Assembly (NCBI GenBank): GCA_946183785.1
Contig: CAMHCS010000021.1
Span: 1 to 50,167, forward strand
Source of the DNA: an uncultured Selenomonadales bacterium
GTDB taxonomy: Bacteria; Bacillota; Negativicutes; Selenomonadales; Selenomonadaceae
DNA: 50,167 nt
Direction of reading: 5' to 3'
Shown in pieces: positions 1 through 6,426 of this stretch (the first letter of the stretch is position 1; the number at the start of each line of letters is the position of its first letter). The translations under genes and the position numbers were made by a program. Below the pieces are notes generated by a model. The model was not told the DNA's origin and ran no database searches. It saw only the letters and a program-made list of their open reading frames with translations.

Positions 1-161
1 TTGTCCTTTGTGATTGTCCTTTTGTGTTTTCCACTATTTCTGGAGTAGAGCCAAAAATTTTTACTCCAAACATTTTTTGCGACAGCTCCATGTTCGTAGT
101 CACTGAATTTCCAGTCTGCTCGTGAACGCCTTATCGTGCAAGAGATTTCCTGCAATCCATT
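1..161. other. AT-rich left edge without a recognisable gene
   Basis: No open frame with a plausible start is visible. The first 26 bases hold two imperfect copies of TTGTCCTTTGTG. A weak inverted repeat (GGAGTA / TACTCC, about 41-69) could end transcription of the gene at 162, but it lacks a clean U-run on that strand. Confidence 0.4.
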
Positions 162-629
162 TCACGCGAGGTTTCTTTTCCCCGTGATCTCGTCCAGCAC
201 GATTTTTCCGACGAGGACGTGGGGCAGGCTCTTGCAGTTCTCCAGCGGGAAATCGGGATAGCCGTATTGCTCGACCAGCAGGCGGAGCGCCTTTATGATT
301 TCGGCCTCGTCCTCCGGGAATTCGCAGCGGCCGAAGCCGATCACGCTCTCATATCGCGTCGTGATCCCGTGCGCTGTTTTCTCGGTCTTGATGAAGATAT
401 CCCCTTCCACGCAGACGTTGGGATTCGCCCGCAACAGGTCGATCTTCATGCCTTCCTTCGCACAATGGAAATAGACGACGGCCTTCCCTTCCGCCATTTC
501 CACGGCGGGCGTTATCGGAACGATGTAGGGGAAGGCCTCCCCCTGTATGCCAATCCGCACCGTATCGCACCGCGAAAGGATGTCAAAAATCTCATTGACG
601 TCAGTGACTTCCCGTTTCTTGTTTCTCAT
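162..629 (-). CDS. pyridoxamine 5'-phosphate oxidase-family (NimA-like) flavoprotein
   Basis: A 155-residue split-barrel protein. The N-terminal pattern REVTD..EI..IL..CDTVRIG, then PYIVPI and VYFHCAKEGMKIDLLRANPNVC, is typical of the NimA/PPOX-like group. These proteins bind FMN or haem and include 5-nitroimidazole reductases and general flavin reductases. The length is normal and the frame intact. The molecular substrate cannot be read from the sequence. It is followed upstream by a tiny membrane-peptide ORF and an acetyltransferase on the same strand, with no strong terminator between them, so a small detoxification-type operon is possible. Confidence 0.82.
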   Translation of the reverse strand: MRNKKREVTDVNEIFDILSRCDTVRIGIQGEAFPYIVPITPAVEMAEGKAVVYFHCAKEGMKIDLLRANPNVCVEGDIFIKTEKTAHGITTRYESVIGFGRCEFPEDEAEIIKALRLLVEQYGYPDFPLENCKSLPHVLVGKIVLDEITGKRNLA

Positions 630-670
630 TGGACGTGCCTCCTTTTTATTGGTTCATCATGATCGCAGCG

Positions 671-778
671 TTATCGTTTCCTTTCGAGTTTGTATCCGGC
701 AACCGTATACATGCCGAAGATAGCGACGAACAACAGCAGGAACACGACGGGCGGCCCGTCCAAAAGCAGCCGTTTCAT
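671..778 (-). CDS. 35-aa single-pass membrane peptide (hypothetical)
   Basis: This ORF is short. It begins ATG after a G-rich ribosome site (GTGGGGGGAGAAT) and encodes a start MKRLLLDGPP, a hydrophobic stretch VVFLLLFVAIFGMYTVAGY, then a basic tail LERKR. The pattern is one transmembrane helix with a positive C-terminus. It lies between the NimA-like gene and the acetyltransferase, in the same direction. No family is recognised. The coding call rests on the ribosome site, the helix and the lack of another explanation for the gap. Confidence 0.5.
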   Translation of the reverse strand: MKRLLLDGPPVVFLLLFVAIFGMYTVAGYKLERKR

Positions 779-815
779 ATTCTCCCCCCACCTGCTTGCA
801 TTTTTCCTTTTAAGA

Positions 816-1334
816 TTATTCATGCTCCCCGATGATCTTTTCCATCCATATCATATTGTACCAGCGATTAAATTTATAACCGCATTTGTGGAATGTCCCG
901 ACTTTTGCGAAGCCCATGTGCGCGTGGAAATGCTCGCTGTTCCTCGTCAGGTACTCATCCTCCTCGATGGGGTCGCCGATGCAGGCGTAGAGATTGGTGA
1001 TGCCCCTACCCTTCAGGATGCGCTCCAGTTCCCCGTAAAGGCTTTTGCCGTAGCCGCACCTTTTCGCATCGTGCGCCAAATAGATCGTCAGCTCGGCGGA
1101 ATGCTCATAGGCTTTCCTTCCGACAAACGGGTGCGCGTAAGCGTAGCCTTGGATTTTTCCGTCCTCCTCCGCGACGAGGTAAGGATAGGCTTTCAGGATA
1201 TTCCCGATACGGCTTCGGAACTCCTCGACCGACGGCACATCGTATTCAAAAGAGATTGCCGTATGTTCCACGTAATAGGCGTAAATTTCCCGTAACCGCT
1301 CCGCATCGCCGACGGTCGCGCTTCGTATTTTCAT
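816..1334 (-). CDS. GNAT acetyltransferase, phosphinothricin acetyltransferase-like
   Basis: A GCN5-related N-acetyltransferase of about 172 residues using acetyl-CoA. MKIRSATVGDAERLREIYAYYVEHTAISFEY matches the usual start of the Pat/Bar/YncA group. LTIYLAHDAKRCGYGKSLYGELE contains the acetyl-CoA pyrophosphate loop, and HAHMGFAKVGTFHKCGYKF is the conserved C-terminal acceptor region. I place the start at 1334 (MKIRS) because the upstream ATG at 1343 is only two bases from the GGAG ribosome site, while 1334 gives normal spacing and the family start. The acceptor could be an amino acid or an amine-like toxin. Confidence 0.83.
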   Translation of the reverse strand: MKIRSATVGDAERLREIYAYYVEHTAISFEYDVPSVEEFRSRIGNILKAYPYLVAEEDGKIQGYAYAHPFVGRKAYEHSAELTIYLAHDAKRCGYGKSLYGELERILKGRGITNLYACIGDPIEEDEYLTRNSEHFHAHMGFAKVGTFHKCGYKFNRWYNMIWMEKIIGEHE

Positions 1335-1460
1335 TTCATGCATCGCTCCTAGAAAATCAATTGGATTTATCCTCTTTATACGTCGTATCTCCTATCTTGA
1401 TTATAGATTTTTTCGCTTTTATTGTAAACGGCCCCCCATCGCCTAAATGCAATCCCCAGT

Positions 1461-1495
1461 AAAAAACACGCAACCCAAAAAAGGTGCGTGTTTTT
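1461..1495 (-). terminator. intrinsic terminator of the corrinoid-cysK operon
   Basis: Inverted repeat AAAACACGCA / TGCGTGTTTT with a T-run on both strands, just after the stop of the cysteine synthase-like gene. It may work in both directions, but only the minus strand has a gene ending here. Confidence 0.8.
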
Positions 1496-1540
1496 CTTTG
1501 CCATGATTTTTCTGTTTATACGGAAATTTTCTATTCGTCT

Positions 1541-2452
1541 TTACGCAAGAATCTTTTTCGAGAAGTACCGCTCGGCGCGGTCGGCGAAGACCAGCACGAT
1601 GTTTCCTTTCGCGCCGCTCGCCGCCAGCTTTTCTGCCGCCGCCAGCGTCGCGCCGGAGGACGAGCCTGCGAAGATACCTTCCTTTGCCGCCAGCCGTTTG
1701 ACGCCCGCGAAGGCCTCGTCGTCGCTGACCTTGACGACCTGATCGACGAAGCTCATGTCCATCGTTTCCGCCACGAAGTCGTTGCCGATGCCCTCGATCT
1801 CATAGTCGCCGTGCTCTCCGCCGCCCAGCGTGGAGCCGATGGGATCGGCCAGCACGCCTTTGATGGCGGGATTTTTTTCTTTCAGATATTTCATGATACC
1901 GGAGAAGGTACCGCCGCTGCCCGCGCCGCAGACGAGGTAATCAATCTTCCCGTCGAGGTCCTCGAAAATCTCCGGACCCGTCGTCTCGTAATGGGCGCGC
2001 GGATTCGCCTGGTTCTTGAACTGCCGCATAGTTATCGCGCCGGGAATCGACGCCGCCAGTTCCTCCGCTTTCGCCTCGGCCATCAGCATGCCGCCGGAGC
2101 GCGGCGTCGAGACGATTTCCGCACCGAGAGCCTTCATCAGCGTCTGCTTTTCCACCGAGAATTTTTCCGGCACGACAAAGATCACGCGGTAGCCTTTATT
2201 CAGCGCGGCGAACGCGATGCCGAGGCCCGTGTTGCCCGCCGTACCCTCGACAATCGTGCCGCCCGGCTTCAGCCGCCCGGTCTTTTCCGCGTCGGCGATC
2301 ATCGAGCGCCCGATGCGATCCTTCGCGCTGCCGCCGGGATTCCAAAGCTCCAATTTCGCAAAAAATCTCGCGCCCTCGGGTACGTCCACATGCGTCAATT
2401 CCACCAACGGCGTATGGCCGATCAATTCCTGCATAGATGCGTAGTAGCGCAT
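1541..2452 (-). CDS. cysK: cysteine synthase / O-acetylserine-dependent cystathionine beta-synthase
   Basis: A fold-type II PLP enzyme of 303 residues. The PLP lysine lies in KLELWNPGGSAKDRIG. The substrate loop is EGTAGNTG, and the GSGGT phosphate-binding loop and SSSGAT follow. TAGNTG, rather than the classical TSGNTG, is seen in MccA-type enzymes that join O-acetylserine and homocysteine, so cystathionine beta-synthase activity is as likely as sulfide-based cysteine synthesis. It starts one base after the stop of the cystathionine lyase/synthase gene. That pair is the usual reverse-transsulfuration arrangement. It is the last gene of the operon that begins with leader A at about 6.3 kb. 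Confidence 0.88.
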   Translation of the reverse strand: MRYYASMQELIGHTPLVELTHVDVPEGARFFAKLELWNPGGSAKDRIGRSMIADAEKTGRLKPGGTIVEGTAGNTGLGIAFAALNKGYRVIFVVPEKFSVEKQTLMKALGAEIVSTPRSGGMLMAEAKAEELAASIPGAITMRQFKNQANPRAHYETTGPEIFEDLDGKIDYLVCGAGSGGTFSGIMKYLKEKNPAIKGVLADPIGSTLGGGEHGDYEIEGIGNDFVAETMDMSFVDQVVKVSDDEAFAGVKRLAAKEGIFAGSSSGATLAAAEKLAASGAKGNIVLVFADRAERYFSKKILA

Positions 2453-2453
2453 A

Positions 2454-3623
2454 TCATCTCGCCTCCGTTTCCCGGATCGCGTCGTCGATGTCGCGAATCA
2501 GATCGTCCGCGTCCTCGATGCCGACGGACAGGCGGATCAGCCCGTCCGTGATGCCGACCGCTTCCCGCGTTTCTTTCGGGATCGCGGCGTGGGTCATGGT
2601 CGCCGGGTGGCAGACGAGGCTCTCGACGCCGCCGAGGCTTTCCGCCAATGTAACGACGTGGAGCGCGGGGAAAAACTTGCGGATGTCGCGGTCCGGCGCA
2701 AGCTCGAAGGAAACCATCGCGCCGCCGTTTCTGGCCTGCTTTTTCTGCACGTCATGCCCTTGCGCCGTTTCGAGTCCCGGATAATAGACTTTCTTGACGG
2801 CGGGATGCGCGGCGAGATGACGGGCAATCTTTTCCGCATTCTCTGTGTGCCTGTCCATACGGACGGCGAGGGTGCGGATACCTCGAATGAGCAGGAACGA
2901 ATCGAAGGGCGCCAGCACGCCGCCCGTGGAATTCTGGATGAAAGCGAGCCGCCCGGCAAGGGCCGCGTCCCTGACCACGACCAGACCTGCCACGAGATCG
3001 CTGTGGCCGCCGAGGTATTTCGTCGCGCTGTGCAGCACGATATCCGCGCCGAGGTCAAGAGGACGCTGCAGATACGGCGTCATGAAGGTGTTGTCGACGA
3101 TGACCGTCGCGCCGTGTTCATGGGCGATTTTCGCCGTCGCTTCGATGTCCGTGACCGTCAGCAGCGGGTTCGCCGGACTCTCGATCAGGATGGCTTTCGT
3201 CTGCGGTGTAAAGGCCGCTTCAAAGGCTTTCGGATTCGTGGTGTCCGCCAGCGAGAACGTGACGCCGAAATGCTTGAACACTTTGTCCATCAGACGGAAT
3301 GTGCCGCCGTAAACGTTTTCCGAAAGCAGGATATGGTCGCCGCTCTCGAAAAGACTCAGCACCGCCGTCTCCGCCGCCAACCCCGAAGCAAAGGCGAAGC
3401 CCGCCGTGCCGTGCTCCAAATCGACGATCAGTGATTCGAGAGCCGCCCGCGTCGGATTGCCCGTGCGCGAATACTCCCATTTAGGCGTACCGCCTATATT
3501 TTCCTGCGCGTAGGTCGAGGTCTGGTAAATCGGCACGTTCACCGAGCCCGTGCCGCCGTCCTCATGGACGCCGCCATGAATCAGCGCCGTCGAAAATCCC
3601 ATGCCGCTCATGTCCGATTCCAT
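2454..3623 (-). CDS. cystathionine gamma-synthase / gamma-lyase (trans-sulfuration PLP enzyme)
   Basis: A 389-residue Cys/Met-metabolism PLP enzyme. It has the family start FSTALIHGG, YSRTGNPTRAALE, the substrate loop ASGLAAETAV and the PLP lysine in HSATKYLGGHSD. Its C-terminal block SLGGVESLVCHPATMTHA is intact. Sequence alone cannot separate MetB (cysteine to cystathionine) from MccB (cystathionine to cysteine). The neighbouring TAGNTG-type synthase favours reverse transsulfuration from homocysteine. I chose the ATG at 3623 because it follows GGAGGG at normal spacing; the longer frame opens with TTG. Confidence 0.88.
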   Translation of the reverse strand: MESDMSGMGFSTALIHGGVHEDGGTGSVNVPIYQTSTYAQENIGGTPKWEYSRTGNPTRAALESLIVDLEHGTAGFAFASGLAAETAVLSLFESGDHILLSENVYGGTFRLMDKVFKHFGVTFSLADTTNPKAFEAAFTPQTKAILIESPANPLLTVTDIEATAKIAHEHGATVIVDNTFMTPYLQRPLDLGADIVLHSATKYLGGHSDLVAGLVVVRDAALAGRLAFIQNSTGGVLAPFDSFLLIRGIRTLAVRMDRHTENAEKIARHLAAHPAVKKVYYPGLETAQGHDVQKKQARNGGAMVSFELAPDRDIRKFFPALHVVTLAESLGGVESLVCHPATMTHAAIPKETREAVGITDGLIRLSVGIEDADDLIRDIDDAIRETEAR

Positions 3624-3645
3624 ATAAGTTCCCTCCAAATCTATG

Positions 3646-4557
3646 TCAATTCATCGGCTGTTTTTCCGCCAGGATAAAATGGATATTCTCAAACGCCTGC
3701 CGCTGGCCCGTCCCGTGACCGAAGAACCGCTGCTGGACGCCGGAAGGCGGCTCATGCTCGCTGACCGCGAAGCCCGCCTCGTGGAGCGCGCGCCAGATCT
3801 CGTCCAGCGTGCAGCCCGGCTGCATCGGCTCGCCAAGGCTCTCCGTGATGGCCGCCAGCTCCCGTACACGCTCCGGCGCGCGCTTGGAAAAAGTCGTCTC
3901 ATCGGGGAAATCGAAAACGAACTGATCTCCCGCCGTCGCCAAAGCCCCGATCTCCCCAAGGAAATGCGACAACACCGGATAGGACAGATAATAGGCCACG
4001 CCCAGCAACGAGAAGAACGTAGGCGTTTTCATGGAAAAACCCGCCGCCATCAGTCGGTCCTCAAGCTCGTCCTTTGCGAAGTCCACCGGGACGAAATGGA
4101 TTTTGCCCGCCGATTTCCATGCCAGTTCTTTCAGGCGTTCCTGCTTGTAGGCTTGGGTTTTCGGCAAATCCAGCTCAAAAACGGTAATCGCGGGATTCGC
4201 GTTCCGATAGGCGAAGGTATCCATTCCCGCGCCGCAGATCACATATTGCACGTGCCCGTGGGCTTTCGCGAAATTCTCCAACGCCTCCTCCGCAAAAGCC
4301 AGTCGCGGCAGCGTCACCGGAGTGAAGCAGCGATCCAGCGCCTCAAAGAGCCAGACGTTCTCAAAACCATATCGTGGCTTTGTAGGAAGCGCTGAAAACG
4401 CCTCGCGCAAGAGTCCGTCAAGACGCGCGTACTCTTCGCGTCCAATGATGTCGTAAGCCAAATAATCGTCGAATATCTTTTCCTGCCCCATCGTCGAGTG
4501 ATAGGCGCGCGCAAAGGAGCAGAGCTTCGCTGTGATGCTTTCCTGCGCCGTAATCAT
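3646..4557 (-). CDS. class I SAM-dependent methyltransferase (leucine carboxymethyltransferase-like family)
   Basis: 303 residues. The SAM-binding glycine motif is YVICGAGMDTFAYR, followed by VFELDLPKTQAYKQERLK, in which the acidic residue contacts the SAM ribose. This order is characteristic of the TIGR00027/PPM1-like family of small-molecule methyltransferases. The substrate is unknown. The ribosome site AGGAGGAG lies six bases before the start. It sits in the middle of the corrinoid/URO-D/sulfur-amino-acid operon, so it may use SAM made from the same methionine pool. A comparable position is held by YrrT in the Bacillus mccAB operon, but I do not claim orthology. Confidence 0.82.
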   Translation of the reverse strand: MITAQESITAKLCSFARAYHSTMGQEKIFDDYLAYDIIGREEYARLDGLLREAFSALPTKPRYGFENVWLFEALDRCFTPVTLPRLAFAEEALENFAKAHGHVQYVICGAGMDTFAYRNANPAITVFELDLPKTQAYKQERLKELAWKSAGKIHFVPVDFAKDELEDRLMAAGFSMKTPTFFSLLGVAYYLSYPVLSHFLGEIGALATAGDQFVFDFPDETTFSKRAPERVRELAAITESLGEPMQPGCTLDEIWRALHEAGFAVSEHEPPSGVQQRFFGHGTGQRQAFENIHFILAEKQPMN

Positions 4558-4569
4558 AGAGAACTCCTC

Positions 4570-5592
4570 CTATCTGTTCTTCACGACTTCCGTCATGGCC
4601 GCTATATTCCCCACCGGCGTCTTCGTCGAGAGCCCGCAGGCCGGGGAAATGATGTCGATACCTTCCGCCACAAGCTTTTCCGTTACCGTCCGAATTGTTT
4701 CCGGCTCCTGCAGCTGGAGCGCGAAGGTACTGACGTTCCCCATGACCGTCAGGCCGTCGTATTCCGCCTTGATGGCTTTCAGATTCACCATCGCGTCGGT
4801 GCTGACCGCGTCGCTGTGAAGCTCGGGCAAATACTTTTTCACCGCTTCCATGCGCCCGCAGATATGGATGATGGCCTTCGCGCCGCGCCCATGAATCTCG
4901 TCCGCGAGCCGGTTCAGATACGGCACCGCGTAGTCGCCGAACATCTTCGGCCCGAGGATCTCGCCCGTCGCCGTCGGATCGGCAATCGTGATGACGGGGA
5001 AGCCGCTCTCGATCAGTACGCCCGCATATTCCACCAGAAAATCCGTCACATAATCGAGAACGCGGTGCGCGTTTGTCTTGTCCTTGCGCAATTCTTTCAG
5101 GAACGTCATCGGGTCGACAATGGACGCGGCGGTGGAAATCGGCCCGGTCAGGCTGCCGATGACAGGCACGTCCGGATTTTGTTCCGCAATCGTCTGTCCC
5201 GCTTTCGCGATCGCCTCGACGCGCCCCTCGCGGACGAGCCGCTTCACGTCGCGGACTTCCACATCGGCGGCGGAAGCATATCGTTCTTTCGCAATCTTCG
5301 GCTCGCAGACGGGCGTACCGAAATCGATCTCGCTGCCCAGCACCTCGGCCTCCACCGTCATACAGTACGGGACGCCGAAATTCTCGAAGCCCGTCTTTTC
5401 CTCCACCGCCGACGAGAGCCGCGTCATGGCGTCGGCGTCGGGATGAACCTTCGGGAAGGAAAGCCCGAGCCCCTCGATTACATCCACCGTCGCGCTGTTC
5501 ATCATGCCGCCGGGGCAGATGACCGGGGCACGATCCACAGTTTGCTTTGAAAGAACGCGAAGCAGGCGTTCCTTTGGGGAAAGGTCGTTCAT
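4570..5592 (-). CDS. URO-D-family cobamide methyltransferase (MtaA/MtbA/CmuA-like)
   Basis: 340 residues of the uroporphyrinogen decarboxylase fold, in the branch that moves methyl groups from methyl-corrinoid proteins to a thiol. The zinc ligand pattern is visible as H243-I-C245 (IIHICGRMEA) and C319 in ISPACGLSTKTP. It lies 13 bases downstream of a corrinoid-protein gene, the usual partner. In methanogens the acceptor thiol is coenzyme M. In bacteria homocysteine or another thiol is more likely, and the cystathionine enzymes in this operon fit that. True haem-pathway HemE is unlikely because of the H-x-C...C site and the context. Confidence 0.85.
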   Translation of the reverse strand: MNDLSPKERLLRVLSKQTVDRAPVICPGGMMNSATVDVIEGLGLSFPKVHPDADAMTRLSSAVEEKTGFENFGVPYCMTVEAEVLGSEIDFGTPVCEPKIAKERYASAADVEVRDVKRLVREGRVEAIAKAGQTIAEQNPDVPVIGSLTGPISTAASIVDPMTFLKELRKDKTNAHRVLDYVTDFLVEYAGVLIESGFPVITIADPTATGEILGPKMFGDYAVPYLNRLADEIHGRGAKAIIHICGRMEAVKKYLPELHSDAVSTDAMVNLKAIKAEYDGLTVMGNVSTFALQLQEPETIRTVTEKLVAEGIDIISPACGLSTKTPVGNIAAMTEVVKNR

Positions 5593-5605
5593 GTCCGCCG
5601 CCTCC

Positions 5606-6250
5606 CTATGCTACGAGTTCCCGGGCAAGGCGCGCCGCCTCCGCCGCGTTCACCGCGTACACGTCCGCGCCGATCTTTTCCGCGAAGGCCGGGGAAATCG
5701 GGCCGCCGCCCACCACGACCTTGAAGTTGCCGCGTTTGGCTTCTTTTTCCAAGACCTCCAAAACCTCCCGCATCGCGGGCATCGCCGTCGTCATCAGCGT
5801 CGCCAGCGCGATGATCTCCGCATGGTGCTCCTCCGCCGCCCTGACAAACTCGGCGGCGGGAATGTCCCGCCCGAGATCGACCACGTCAAATCCCGCACTC
5901 TCCAGCATGATCTTCACGAGATTCTTGCCGATGTCGTGGGTGTCGCCCTCGACAACGCCGATCACCACCGTATGGCGCACGCTGTCTTCGCGCTTCTTTA
6001 TATGCGGGCGCAGGATCTCGATGCCCGCGTACATCGCGTCAGAACAGAGCAAAAGCTCCGGAATGAAATATTCTTCTTCCTCATAAAGCCGCCCGACTTC
6101 CTCCATACCTGCGGACAGCCCCTTCTCGATGGCCTCGTAAGCGTCAAAGCCCTCGTCGACAACCGCCTGCGCCAGCTCCCGAGCCAAATCCTCGTCCATA
6201 TCCACGACTGCATCCGAAAGCCCCTTGTGCAGCTCTTCTTCTCTTGCCAT
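5606..6250 (-). CDS. methyltransferase cognate corrinoid protein (MtaC/MtmC-like)
   Basis: 214 residues in two domains. A helical cap (about 1-90) contains DAMYAGIEILRPHIKK. A Rossmann cobalamin-binding domain has the lower-ligand motif D103-x-H105-x-x-G108 (EGDTHDIGKN), then LESAGFDVVDLGRDIP and VVGGGPIS. It carries the methyl group as methyl-Co(III) between a substrate methyltransferase and the URO-D protein encoded next. No substrate methyltransferase is encoded in this operon, so the methyl source must come from elsewhere, possibly the MtmB-like enzyme at 30.6-32.0 kb. It is the first gene after leader A. Confidence 0.92.
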   Translation of the reverse strand: MAREEELHKGLSDAVVDMDEDLARELAQAVVDEGFDAYEAIEKGLSAGMEEVGRLYEEEEYFIPELLLCSDAMYAGIEILRPHIKKREDSVRHTVVIGVVEGDTHDIGKNLVKIMLESAGFDVVDLGRDIPAAEFVRAAEEHHAEIIALATLMTTAMPAMREVLEVLEKEAKRGNFKVVVGGGPISPAFAEKIGADVYAVNAAEAARLARELVA

Positions 6251-6279
6251 TGCTCATCACTCCTTATTTGTATAGAAAC

Positions 6280-6342
6280 AAAAAAGAGGCTTCGGCGAAT
6301 GCATACGCATTCCTCCGAAGCCTCCGTTTGTTCCGGTCAGCT
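6280..6342 (-). promoter_or_regulatory. GCUGA leader A: candidate antiterminator/terminator switch
   Basis: Read on the minus strand, an antiterminator hairpin (6342-6319) has P1 AGC/GCU, internal loop UGA/AG, P2 CCG/CGG and a 7-nt A-rich loop. Its 3' half overlaps the 5' arm of a terminator (arms GAGGCUUCGG / CCGAAGCCUC, 6324-6286) followed by six U. The two folds exclude each other. The hairpin begins only about 10 bases after the expected start of transcription. It precedes the corrinoid-URO-D-CGS-CysK operon. Confidence 0.75.
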
Positions 6343-6357
6343 CTTTTTGATGAAGAT

Positions 6358-6386
6358 AGTATAAAACATAAAACATAGTTTGTCAA
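6358..6386 (-). promoter_or_regulatory. promoter of the corrinoid-cysK operon
   Basis: -35 TTGACA at 6386-6381, 17-bp spacer, -10 TATACT at 6363-6358. The spacer begins AACTATGTTTTA, related to the AAsTATGATTT spacers of the promoters at 16.45, 23.3 and 40.6 kb, which suggests a shared repressor or activator site. Confidence 0.85.
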
Positions 6387-6426
6387 TAGGGAATGTTTTA
6401 TGCCGACATGCCACCAAGCAAAAACA

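Noticed and set aside
1484..2551. Long plus-strand open frames opposite cysK, the kinase, RACE and mtmB genes
   Set aside because: They are antisense shadows in GC-rich sequence: low-complexity Arg/His-rich products with no domain and no ribosome sites.
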